Positions 15,752 through 23,730 of a stretch of 64,000 nucleotides of DNA are shown here, piece after piece (position 1 is the first letter of the stretch; every line of letters starts with the position of its first letter). Location: the NCBI RefSeq assembly GCF_900113865.1, contig NZ_FOQY01000034.1, positions 1-64,000 on the forward strand, given 5' to 3'. The translations under genes were made by a program, and so were the position numbers. The notes beneath the pieces are model-generated. The model did not search any database. It was not told the origin of the DNA and worked only from the letters and a program-made list of their open reading frames with translations. This DNA is from Streptosporangium canum. GTDB lineage: Bacteria; Actinomycetota; Actinomycetes; Streptosporangiales; Streptosporangiaceae.

Positions 15752-16912
15752 ATGAGACCGCAGGACGCGCTGCCCGTCGACCTGCCCGACCCGGTGCGGG
15801 AGGCCCTGCTGGCCCCGCTGGTCGACCACCACTGCCACGGCGTGCGCCGCGACGACCTGACCCGGGCCCGCTTCGAGATGTTGATCACCGAGGCGGGCAC
15901 CCCGGCGCCGCCCGGCACCACCCACTTCGACACCCCCGCCGGCGCCGCGGTCCGCCGCTGGTGCGCGCCGGTCCTCGACCTGGACCCGCATGTCCCGCCG
16001 GCCGTCTACCTGACCCGCCGGAGCGAGCTCGGACCGGTCGAGGTGAACCGGCGGCTGCTGCGCGCCGCCGGGATCATGGCCTTCCTGGTCGACACCGGTC
16101 TCAACGGCCCCGACCTGCTCTCGGCGGCCGAGATGGGCCGGCTGGGCGGCGCGGCGGCCGACGAGATCATCCGGATCGAGCAGATCGAGCAGGGCGTCGC
16201 CGAGACGGCCGCCTCCGCGGCCTCCTACATCACCACCCTCGGTGAGGCGCTCGCCGGCAGGGCCGACCGCGCCGTCGGCTTCACCTCGGCCATCGCCTAC
16301 CGCCACGGCCTGGACTTCGACCCGGCGAGGCCGGCCCGGGGATCGGTGATCGCGGCGGCCGCCCGCCGGCTGGCCCACCCCGGCGGGCGGCTCGCCGATC
16401 CGGTGCTGCTGCGCCACCTGCTCTGGGCGGCGGTCGACGTGGCCAGGGAACGCGGCCTGCCGCTGCAGTTCCACACCGGCTACGGCGACCCCGACCTGGA
16501 CCTCCACCGCGCCGACCCGGCGCTGATGACCGGCTTCATCCGGGCGCTGCAGCCGATGGGCGTGCCGGTCATCCTGCTGCACTGCTACCCGTTCCACCGC
16601 CAGGCGGCCTGTCTGGCCAACGTCTTCCCGCACGTCTACGTGGACGTCGGCCTCGTGCTGACCCACACCGCCGCGGGGTCGGCCGCGGTCATGGGGGAGC
16701 TGCTGGAGCTCGTCCCCTTCCACAAGCAGCTGTTCGGCTCCGACGGTTACGGCGTGGCCGAGACCTGTCACCTGGGCGCCCTGTACTACCGGCGGAGCCT
16801 GGCCAGGGCACTGGCCGTACGGCTGGCCGACGACGAGTGGAGCGTCCCGGACGCCGCTCGGGTGGCCCACATGATCGGCTCCGGAAACGCCCGCCGGGTC
16901 TACCGGCTGTAG
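15752..16912 (+). CDS. Amidohydrolase family protein
   Basis: 386 residues from ATG 15752, preceded by GGAGGGG. Amidohydrolase_2 features: DHHCHG near residue 25 (HxH metal site), LPLQFHTGYGD near 245 (His), VILLHCYPF near 275 (His) and FGSDGYGVAE near 330 (catalytic Asp). This pattern resembles the FluG/ACMSD-like amidohydrolases that hydrolyse or decarboxylate small acids. Monocistronic between trpEG and thyX; substrate unknown. Confidence 0.85.
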   Translation: MRPQDALPVDLPDPVREALLAPLVDHHCHGVRRDDLTRARFEMLITEAGTPAPPGTTHFDTPAGAAVRRWCAPVLDLDPHVPPAVYLTRRSELGPVEVNRRLLRAAGIMAFLVDTGLNGPDLLSAAEMGRLGGAAADEIIRIEQIEQGVAETAASAASYITTLGEALAGRADRAVGFTSAIAYRHGLDFDPARPARGSVIAAAARRLAHPGGRLADPVLLRHLLWAAVDVARERGLPLQFHTGYGDPDLDLHRADPALMTGFIRALQPMGVPVILLHCYPFHRQAACLANVFPHVYVDVGLVLTHTAAGSAAVMGELLELVPFHKQLFGSDGYGVAETCHLGALYYRRSLARALAVRLADDEWSVPDAARVAHMIGSGNARRVYRL

Positions 16913-17007
16913 GCCGCGACCCTCTGCGGCCTTGTCGCCCGAAGCCCTCGCGAGGGGCGGCGCTAGGCTTGCTCCATCCCGTCCCCGTCACCGGAAGGTC
17001 TACGCCC

Positions 17008-17733
17008 ATGGATCGAAGCCAGCCGCGCTTTCTCGACGACGTCACCGTCGAGCTGGTCAAACACAGCGCTTCGGACTCCGACGTGCTCTGGGCGGCGCGG
17101 GTGTCGACCGCGGGAGAGCAGTCCCTGGAGGAGATCCACAAGGACCCCGAGCGGTCCAAGGGGCTGATCAACTTCCTGATGCGCGACCGGCACGGCAGCC
17201 CCTTCGAGCACAACTCGATGACCTTCTTCGTCAGCGCCCCGATCTTCGTCTTCCGCGAATTTCATCGCCACAGGGTCGGATGGTCCTATAACGAGGAGAG
17301 TGGGCGTTATCGCGAGCTTCAGCCTGACTTCTACGTTCCGGGCGCGGAGCGGAAGCTGGTGCAGGAGGGCCGTCCGGGCAAGTACGTCTTCGTCGAGGGC
17401 AGCGAGGAGCAGCACAAGATCACGATTGAGGCGATGGAGGCGGCCTACCGGCAGTCCTACGCCGCCTACCAGGAGATGCTGGAGGCCGGGATCGCCCGTG
17501 AGGTGGCCAGGGCCGTGCTGCCCGTCGGCCTGTTCTCCTCGATGTACGCCACGTGCAACGCGCGCTCGCTGATGCACTTCCTGTCCCTGCGCACCAAGAA
17601 CGAGCAGGCCAAGGTGCCCTCGTTCCCGCAGCGGGAGATCGAGATGGTGGCCGAGAAGATGGAGGCCGCCTGGGCGGCCCTCATGCCCCTCACCCACGCG
17701 GCCTTCGTCGCCAACGGCCGCAGCGCCCCCTAG
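17008..17733 (+). CDS. thyX: FAD-dependent thymidylate synthase
   Basis: 241 residues from ATG 17008 behind GGAAGG. The ThyX signature region is HRHRVGWSYNEESGRY, which gives RHR-x8-S rather than the textbook RHR-x7-S. The C-terminal CNARSLMHFLSLR block, which positions dUMP and FAD, is intact. It methylates dUMP with methylene-tetrahydrofolate, using NADPH through FAD. Stands alone; a -10-like TAGGCT lies at 16965. Confidence 0.95.
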   Translation: MDRSQPRFLDDVTVELVKHSASDSDVLWAARVSTAGEQSLEEIHKDPERSKGLINFLMRDRHGSPFEHNSMTFFVSAPIFVFREFHRHRVGWSYNEESGRYRELQPDFYVPGAERKLVQEGRPGKYVFVEGSEEQHKITIEAMEAAYRQSYAAYQEMLEAGIAREVARAVLPVGLFSSMYATCNARSLMHFLSLRTKNEQAKVPSFPQREIEMVAEKMEAAWAALMPLTHAAFVANGRSAP

Positions 17734-17808
17734 GGGCCGGGCCGCCCGGCAGGGCCGGCCCGCGCCGACGCGTGCGGCCGCTCGTCGCGGCACCCCCTGG
17801 GAACGCGC

Positions 17809-17836
17809 GGAATCCCTCCGTCCGGGAGGGGTTCCG
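17809..17836. terminator. Hairpin between thyX and the convergent BNR gene
   Basis: Imperfect stem GGAATCCCTCC / GGGAGGGGTTCC in the 108-bp convergent gap, the likely bidirectional terminator. Confidence 0.5.
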
Positions 17837-17841
17837 CCGGC

Positions 17842-18921
17842 TCAGAGCACCGCCGCGCGCACGGTCAGGACGTCCGGCAGGTGCTCGGCGACGGAGAACC
17901 AGCTCTCCCCGTCGTCGCGGGAGCCGTACACCTCGCCGTCGCGGGTGCCGAAGAAGATCCCCGCCCTCGACGCGCACAGGGCGTCGCGCAGCACGGCGGC
18001 GTGGACCGGGCCCTCGGGCAGTCCCTTGCTCAGGGGCTGCCACGACGTGCCCGCGTCGTCGCTGCGGAAGACCCGGCAGCGGTGGTCGACGGGCGTGCGG
18101 TCGAGGTCGGCCTGGAGCGGGAAGACGTACAGCGTGTCGGGCCGGTCGGGGTGCACGGCCAGCGGGAAGCCGAAGTCGGAGGGGAGCGGATCTCCGACGG
18201 AGGTCCAGGAGCCGCCGAAGTCGTCGCTGCGGTAGACGCCGAAGTGGTGCTGGAGGAAGAGCCGCTCCGGCCGGGACGGATGCGTGTCGACCTTGTGCAC
18301 GCACTGCCCGAACTCGGGGTACTGCGACCCCTCGGGGAGGAACGGGGCGCGGATCCCCTTGTTGGCGGCCTCCCAGGAGGCTCCGCCGTCGCTGCTGCGG
18401 TAGAAGCCGCCGGAGGAGACCGCGACCGCCAGGGTCTTCGGATCGCTCGGGTGCGGCAGCACGGTGTGCAGGCAGAGCCCGCCGAAACCGGGCTGCCACT
18501 GGGCCCGGTGCGGATGGTTCCACAGGCCTTCCACCAGGGAGAAGGTGACGCCGCCGTCTTCGGAGCGGAACAGCGCCCCCGGCTCGACCCCGGCCCAGAC
18601 CACCCCCGGCTCCGAGAGGGAGGGCTGGAGCTGCCAGACGCGGGTGAGCGCCGCCCCGGTGTCCGGCGGGAAGGCGATCGGGGCCTGACCGGCCTCCTGC
18701 CAGGTTTCGCCGAGGTCGTCCGACCACATCACGGAGGGGCCGAAATGGCCGTACTCGATCCCGGCGAGGATCCGGGGCGCCGGGCCGCGGGTGTCGATGG
18801 CGACCGAGTGCACGCCGATGGTGGAGAAGCGGACCGGCTCCACCTCGAAGGGGCCGTCCCCGGTGGAGCGGGCGAGGAACAGGCCTTTGCGGGTGCCTAC
18901 GGCGAGGAGCGTGTCGGGCAT
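17842..18921 (-). CDS. BNR/Asp-box beta-propeller protein
   Basis: 359 residues from M18921 (a start at 18951 adds ten). Six Asp-box repeats of the form S-x-D-x-G-x-T/S-W are visible (WSDDLGETW, FRSEDGGVTF, YRSSDGGASW, YRSDDFGGSW, FRSDDAGTSW, YGSRDDGESW), so it folds as a sialidase/sortilin/photosystem-stability-type propeller. No signal peptide and no sialidase Arg triad or FRIP motif, so enzymatic activity is doubtful. Such cytosolic exo-alpha-sialidase-like proteins are common in actinobacteria and uncharacterised. Confidence 0.8.
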   Translation of the reverse strand: MPDTLLAVGTRKGLFLARSTGDGPFEVEPVRFSTIGVHSVAIDTRGPAPRILAGIEYGHFGPSVMWSDDLGETWQEAGQAPIAFPPDTGAALTRVWQLQPSLSEPGVVWAGVEPGALFRSEDGGVTFSLVEGLWNHPHRAQWQPGFGGLCLHTVLPHPSDPKTLAVAVSSGGFYRSSDGGASWEAANKGIRAPFLPEGSQYPEFGQCVHKVDTHPSRPERLFLQHHFGVYRSDDFGGSWTSVGDPLPSDFGFPLAVHPDRPDTLYVFPLQADLDRTPVDHRCRVFRSDDAGTSWQPLSKGLPEGPVHAAVLRDALCASRAGIFFGTRDGEVYGSRDDGESWFSVAEHLPDVLTVRAAVL

Positions 18922-19109
18922 GGCGGGCCGCCTTTCCAGGTCAGGTCTCATCGGCTCCCTCCAGTGTGGAGATTCCGCCCGTCAGGACGGAGAGGAAACG
19001 CGGCACGGCGCCACGCGAGATTTTCTCGAACACCCGTACGACTCTGGTCGTGCCGCGCCATGATACGCGCCGTGGCCCGGAGTGTGAAGGGGCCTTCACT
19101 CGCCGCCGG

Positions 19110-20225
19110 TCAGGACTCGCCGTGGATGAGGTCCCTGTGGATGTCGGCCAGGGGTACCCCGCGCCGCTGGAGCCTGCGGACGACCTCGTCGACCATGGCG
19201 ACCGGGCCGCAGGCGTAGACGTCGTGGTCGGCCCAGGAGTGGAAGCGCTCCATCACCTCCGGCACCCGCCCCCGCAGGCCGTCGTAGCCGGGCTGGTCGG
19301 AGACCACGGGCACGACTCTCAGCCAGGGGAAGGCGGACGCCATCCGGACCAGGTCGGGCAGGTCGTAGAGCTCCCGCGAATGGCGCGCGCCGCACAGCAG
19401 GTGGATGTTGGGCCGCCGCCCCGAGGCGATCACGTGCTCCACGATGGCCTTGAGCGGGGCGAGCCCGGTGCCTCCCGCGACGCACAGGATGTCGCGGCCG
19501 GAGCCGGTGGGGGTCATCGTGCCGACCGCCGGGCCGAGCGTCAGGGTGTCGCCGATCCTGGTGTGCTCGACCAGGGCCGAGGAGACCCAGCCGCCGGGGA
19601 CCGCCCGGACGTGCAGACGGATGGTGCTGTCCTCTCGCGGCGCGTTGGCGATGGAGAACGTCCGCCAGACGCGCGGCCAGCGCGGGGTCTGCACGTTGAC
19701 GTACTGGCCCGGCAGGTACGGCAGGCGCTGGCCGGGACGTAACGTGATCACCGCGATGTCCGGCGTGCGGAGCTCGTGGTCGATCACCTCGGCCGGCCAC
19801 CAGGCGGGCGAGACCCCCGAGTCGGACTCGGCTGCCTCGATCATGAGTTTGGCGGCGACGGTGTACGCGGCCACCCACGCCGCCTCGATCTCGGCGGTCC
19901 ACAGCTCGGCGGCGAAGCGCCTGACCGTGGCCAGCAGCGCGTTGCCGACCGCGGTGTAGTGCTCGGCGATCACCCCGTACTTGCGGTGGTCGCGCCCGAG
20001 CTGGCCGAGGAAGGACGACAGGCTGTCCGGGCTGTCGAGACTCCAGACGATCCTGGTCAGAGCGGTGAACAGGCGGTCGCGCTGGACGTCCATGGCCGGC
20101 GGGAACAGTCCCCGCAGGTGCGGACTCTGGGCGAACAGGCGGCCGTAGAAGTATGCCGCGGCCTTGTCCGCGACGGGCTCGACGACGGCGAAGCTTTCCT
20201 TGACGAGACGCGGATTCAAAGACAT
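19110..20225 (-). CDS. hmp: Flavohemoglobin (nitric oxide dioxygenase-like)
   Basis: 371 residues. Globin domain (1-135) with FVPVA-type N-terminus and proximal His in LGRDHRKYGV (about residue 84); FAD domain with WRTFSIANAP (R-x-F-S, about 203-206); NAD domain with CVAGGTGLAPLKAI (about 271) and the C-terminal VYACGPVAMVDEV. The pieces needed for NO oxidation to nitrate are present, though it is about 25 residues shorter than E. coli Hmp. A DosR-like palindrome lies just upstream. Cytoplasmic NO or hypoxia response. Confidence 0.9.
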   Translation of the reverse strand: MSLNPRLVKESFAVVEPVADKAAAYFYGRLFAQSPHLRGLFPPAMDVQRDRLFTALTRIVWSLDSPDSLSSFLGQLGRDHRKYGVIAEHYTAVGNALLATVRRFAAELWTAEIEAAWVAAYTVAAKLMIEAAESDSGVSPAWWPAEVIDHELRTPDIAVITLRPGQRLPYLPGQYVNVQTPRWPRVWRTFSIANAPREDSTIRLHVRAVPGGWVSSALVEHTRIGDTLTLGPAVGTMTPTGSGRDILCVAGGTGLAPLKAIVEHVIASGRRPNIHLLCGARHSRELYDLPDLVRMASAFPWLRVVPVVSDQPGYDGLRGRVPEVMERFHSWADHDVYACGPVAMVDEVVRRLQRRGVPLADIHRDLIHGES

Positions 20226-20246
20226 GTGACCGAACCCACCCTAATT

Positions 20247-20266
20247 GATCGGACCAAAGTCCGATC
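20247..20266. promoter_or_regulatory. DosR/DevR-like box upstream of the flavohemoglobin
   Basis: Perfect palindrome GATCGGAC-CAAA-GTCCGATC, centred about 31 nt before the hmp start. Read on the gene strand the core GGACTTTGGTCC matches 11 of 14 positions of the actinobacterial DosR/DevR consensus GGGACTWWAGTCCC. Fits hypoxia/NO control of hmp; no dosR is in the window apart from the NarL-type regulator at 27497. Confidence 0.6.
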
Positions 20267-20717
20267 ATGCAGATCCACCTCCCTGACGGTTCCGGGTGAT
20301 GAGCGTCCGGCAGCCCCGGCACACCTGGCCGCTCGAATTTGAGTCTTCCATCACCATGTGGACGTCACAACCGTTTCCCCATAATATAGTGCGAATTCAA
20401 ACTATCCGTAATGGGAAAGTTATTTTCCGTGACTGCGCCACTTGTTTTTGGTGGGATAACCGAATAAGAATCACATTCACCCGAAGTTGTCGATTTACCC
20501 GATCTATAGATCCGTGTCAGGGTCCTCACCTTGGGCTCCAGGAGCTCCGGCCCTTCCTGGGCGGGGAGGGGGGCGGCTCCCGGCGAGACGACACTGATAC
20601 CTCGGATGCGTGACATAACCGAAATGGAGTGCGTCATGATAGGGGTCCTGCCGGAGATGGGATGGGTGCCGCCCGAAATAGGGAACACCCCCTTCCGCAT
20701 GGCCCCCTGGAGAACGT
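20267..20717. other. Intergenic region with an A/T-rich patch
   Basis: 450 bp without a recognisable gene. About 20380-20520 is strikingly A/T-rich (for example CCCCATAATATAGTGCGAATTC) inside a roughly 70% GC chromosome. Short frames on both strands lack codon bias and resemble nothing I know. It may hold promoters for both neighbours or be a remnant of foreign DNA. Confidence 0.5.
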
Positions 20718-21407
20718 ATGTCCCGACCCTTGATCGGTATCACCGCCTACCTCGAGGCCGCCCGCTGGGGCACCTGGGTCCGTGAGGCCGTTCTGTCGCC
20801 CCCCTCCTACGCCCGCGCGGTCGAGAAGGCGGGCGGCCTGCCGGTGCTGCTGCCGCCGCTGAGCCTGGGCGGCGTCGACGGCTACGTGCGCGAGCTGTCC
20901 GGAGTGATCCTCGCCGGTGGCGGCGAGCTCGACCCGTCCCTGTACGGCGCCGCCCGCGAGGACCGGGCCGAGGGCCTCCAGCCCCACCGCGACCGCTTCG
21001 AGCTGGCGCTGGCCCGCGCCGCCGTCCAGGCCGGCCTGCCGCTGCTCGCGGTCGCCCGCGGCATGCACGTCCTGAACGTCGCGCAGGGGGGCAGCCTGAT
21101 CCCCTGGCTCCCCGACGCGGTCGACCACGACCGCCACGTCGCCGCCGGCCGTGCGCACCTCATCCAGATCAGCGTGTCGAGCAAGCTGGGCAAGGCGGTG
21201 GGCGACCGCGCCGAGGTGACCGCCCCCCACCACCAGGCGGTCAAGCGGCTCGGCGCGGGCCTGCAGGCCGTGGCGTGGGCCGACGACCAGATCGTCGAAG
21301 GGGTCGAGCTCCAGGGGCACCGCTTCGCCGTCGGCGTCCAGTGGCATCCCGAGCGCGGGGAGGACAACCGGCTCGTCGAGGCGCTGGTCGAGGCCGCCAC
21401 CGGCTGA
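20718..21407 (+). CDS. Class I glutamine-amidotransferase-like protein without the catalytic Cys
   Basis: 229 residues, PuuD/gamma-glutamyl-GABA hydrolase fold: RPLIGITAYLEAARWG, a GGGELDPSLYG loop near 68, RDRFELALARAA near 91 and the His-Glu pair VQWHPE (H210, E212). At the nucleophile elbow, where active members read GICRGMQ, this protein reads AVARGMH, so Cys is replaced by A113 (codon GCC). I predict no hydrolase activity; a binding or regulatory role is possible. ATG follows GGAGAACGT. Confidence 0.85.
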   Translation: MSRPLIGITAYLEAARWGTWVREAVLSPPSYARAVEKAGGLPVLLPPLSLGGVDGYVRELSGVILAGGGELDPSLYGAAREDRAEGLQPHRDRFELALARAAVQAGLPLLAVARGMHVLNVAQGGSLIPWLPDAVDHDRHVAAGRAHLIQISVSSKLGKAVGDRAEVTAPHHQAVKRLGAGLQAVAWADDQIVEGVELQGHRFAVGVQWHPERGEDNRLVEALVEAATG

Positions 21408-21436
21408 TCCGGGCCGCCGCCGGGTAATGTGCGGTC

Positions 21437-22351
21437 ATGCCGTTGCACCCCCAGGCCGAGGCCTACCTGAAGCTGTTCCCGACGGATCTCGAGACGCCCG
21501 TCTCCTCGCTCACCCCCGAGGTGATCGCCCAGATGCGGACCTTGGACGGCTTCGCCGAGCAGCGGGGGCCGATCGTGCCGCTGCCGGTCGTCAGGGACGA
21601 GGTAGTGGAAGGGGTGCCGGTCCGGGTCTACCGGCCGGAGAAGGGCGACCGCCCGCTCCCCGCGATCGTCTACTTCCACGGCGGCGGCTGGGTGTTCGGC
21701 AGCGTGGCCCGCAACGACGCGCTCGGCCGCGACCTGGCCGTGCGCAACGGGGCGGTCGTGGTCTCGGTGGACTACCGGCTGGCCCCCGACCATCCCTTCC
21801 CGGCCGCGGCCGACGACGCGTGGACCGTGGTCAAGGACGTCTTCGCCCGCGCCGGGGCCTACGGGGCCGACCCGGGGCGGATCGCCGTCTGCGGCGACAG
21901 CGCCGGCGGCAACCTGGCCGCCGTGACGGCCTGGCAGGCTCGGGACGCGGGGCTCCGGCCGGCCCACCAGCTGCTGATCTACCCGGTGACCGACGTCGCC
22001 ATGGACACCCCGAGCTACCGCGACCGCGCCACCGGTTTCGGGCTCGGCGCGGGCGAGATGGCCTGGTTCATCGAGCAGTACGGCGGGGACCCGGCCGACC
22101 CCAGGCTGGCCCCGCTCCGGCTCGCCGACAAGACGGGCCTGGCCCCGGCGACGGTGATCACCGCCGAGTACGACCCGCTCTGCGACGAGGGCGAGGCCTA
22201 CGCCGCCCAGCTCGCGGCGGCGGGGGTTCCGGTCGAGCTCAGGCGTTACGGAGGGGCCATCCACGGCTTCTTCGGCCTGCCCGGTTTCTTCGACCAGGCG
22301 GTCGAGGCGCGCGAGTACGCCGCCCTGCGGCTCGAGGAGGCCTTCCGGTGA
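21437..22351 (+). CDS. Alpha/beta hydrolase, hormone-sensitive-lipase family
   Basis: 304 residues. HGGGW oxyanion loop near residue 76, nucleophile elbow GDSAGGNLAA near 155, Asp in AEYDPLCDEG near 250 and catalytic His in GGAIHGFFGL near 276. An alpha/beta-hydrolase-3 carboxylesterase on short acyl esters. Its stop overlaps the crotonase GTG by 4 bp, so the esterase and the crotonase are co-translated. Confidence 0.92.
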   Translation: MPLHPQAEAYLKLFPTDLETPVSSLTPEVIAQMRTLDGFAEQRGPIVPLPVVRDEVVEGVPVRVYRPEKGDRPLPAIVYFHGGGWVFGSVARNDALGRDLAVRNGAVVVSVDYRLAPDHPFPAAADDAWTVVKDVFARAGAYGADPGRIAVCGDSAGGNLAAVTAWQARDAGLRPAHQLLIYPVTDVAMDTPSYRDRATGFGLGAGEMAWFIEQYGGDPADPRLAPLRLADKTGLAPATVITAEYDPLCDEGEAYAAQLAAAGVPVELRRYGGAIHGFFGLPGFFDQAVEAREYAALRLEEAFR

Positions 22352-23130
22352 GGGACTACGAGAAGCTGAAGATCGACTGGGCCGCCGACGGAGTGCTCAG
22401 GATCGTGCTCAGCGAGCCGCGCAGGCTCAACGCCGTGGACATGACCGGCCATCGCGAGCTCGCCGAGGTCTGGCGGGACGTCGACCGCGACGACGACGTG
22501 CGCGCGGTCGTCATCCGGGGCGAGGGTGAGGCGTTCTCCGCCGGCGGCGACCTGTCGATGATCGAGGAGATGACGCGCGACCACGGCACGCGCCTGCGCG
22601 TCTTCGCCGAGGCGCGCGACATCGTCTACAACGTGCTCAACTGCGCCAAGCCGGTCGTCTCGGCCATCCAGGGGCCCGCGGTGGGCGCGGGCCTCGCGGT
22701 CGCGCTGCTGGCCGACATCTCCGTCGCCGGCCGTACGGCCCGCATCATCGACGGCCACACCCGGCTGGGCGTCGCGGCCGGCGACCACGCCGCCATCGTC
22801 TGGCCGCTGCTGTGCGGGCTGGCCAAGGCCAAATACCACCTGCTGCTGTGCGAGCCGGTCACCGGCGAGCAGGCGGAGGCGATGGGCCTGGTCAGCCTCT
22901 GCGTCGACGACGACCAGGTGCACGAAAGGGCCCTGGAGATCGCTTCCCGGCTGGCCGGCGGCTCCGCCGAGGCGATCCGCCTGACGAAGTACTCCCTCAA
23001 CAACTGGCTCCGTCTCGCCGGCCCCTCCTTCGACGCCTCCCTGGCCATGGAGTTCCTCGGGTTCACCGGCCCGGACGTGGCCGAGGGCGTGCGGGCCGTC
23101 CGCGAGAAGCGGCCGCCCAGGTTCGGCTGA
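22348..23130 (+). CDS. Enoyl-CoA hydratase/isomerase family protein
   Basis: 260 residues from GTG 22348. Crotonase fold: the first oxyanion loop FSAGGDLSMIE near residue 68, GPAVGAGLAVALLADI near 108 and the C-terminal trimer helix. The catalytic Glu positions of ECH1 are not both obvious (the loop after GPAVG reads AAGDHAAIVWPL), so hydratase, isomerase or hydrolase chemistry stays open. Part of an acyl-CoA catabolic stretch with the flanking esterase. Confidence 0.88.
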   Translation: MRDYEKLKIDWAADGVLRIVLSEPRRLNAVDMTGHRELAEVWRDVDRDDDVRAVVIRGEGEAFSAGGDLSMIEEMTRDHGTRLRVFAEARDIVYNVLNCAKPVVSAIQGPAVGAGLAVALLADISVAGRTARIIDGHTRLGVAAGDHAAIVWPLLCGLAKAKYHLLLCEPVTGEQAEAMGLVSLCVDDDQVHERALEIASRLAGGSAEAIRLTKYSLNNWLRLAGPSFDASLAMEFLGFTGPDVAEGVRAVREKRPPRFG

Positions 23131-23192
23131 CCGGGCATCCGGCCGCCTCCGCCGGCATGCCGCAGGCCCCCGGAAGGCCGCGGGCCGTACCG

Positions 23193-23235
23193 CCGCGGGG
23201 TGCGCGGGCGGGAACCGGGACCGCGCGCCCCGCGG
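23193..23235. terminator. Hairpin between convergent genes
   Basis: Two 15-nt arms (23193-23207, 23221-23235) pair with one G-U, loop 13 nt, between the crotonase and the convergent SRPBCC gene. Confidence 0.6.
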
Positions 23236-23240
23236 CCGGT

Positions 23241-23663
23241 TCAGGCCGGGAAACGCCGGTGCAGGGCGGCCAGCCCCGGTTCGAAGATGCCCCGGGTGAC
23301 GATCTTGGTGACCTTCGCCTCGTCGTCGGCCTCGAAGGCGGCCGACCACTCGACGAAGGCCCGGCCGCTGTCGGTGACGGGGGAGACCCGGTAGAGGCCC
23401 CGGTAGTCCCGCAGCGGCAACGGGCTCTCGAGGATCTCGTAGGTGACCGAGCGGGAGCCGTCGTCGAGGGTGAGCAGCCGTTCCCGGAAGGTCCCGCCCG
23501 GGCCCTCGATCCTGCGCACGGCCCCCGGCCGGAGGCCGTCGCCCTCCTCGATCTCGCAGAGGGTGATCCCGGGCAGCCATTCGGCCAGGTTGCCGAAGTC
23601 CCTGAGGTAGTCCCACACCTCCTCGGCCGAGGCGTTGAGCACGGTGCTGGCGTAGGCGGACAT
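23241..23663 (-). CDS. SRPBCC (START-like) family protein
   Basis: 140 residues from M23663, chosen because GGGAG lies 6 nt upstream; an upstream ATG would add five residues. The START-like fold shows in AEEVWDYLRDFGNLAEWLPG at the N-terminus and VEWSAAFEAD near 110. Members bind hydrophobic ligands, and many are polyketide cyclase/dehydrase-like or lipid carriers. Precedes the acyl-CoA dehydrogenase gene on the same strand; ligand unknown. Confidence 0.82.
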   Translation of the reverse strand: MSAYASTVLNASAEEVWDYLRDFGNLAEWLPGITLCEIEEGDGLRPGAVRRIEGPGGTFRERLLTLDDGSRSVTYEILESPLPLRDYRGLYRVSPVTDSGRAFVEWSAAFEADDEAKVTKIVTRGIFEPGLAALHRRFPA

Positions 23664-23730
23664 CGGCCGCTCCCTCATGTTCGTCCCGACCTGCTCATGA
23701 TCTGCCCGTACGGGCGGCTCCGCAATCGGC

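Noticed and set aside
20296..20613. Plus-strand frame across the A/T-rich patch
   Set aside because: No codon bias, no ribosome site and no recognisable domain.
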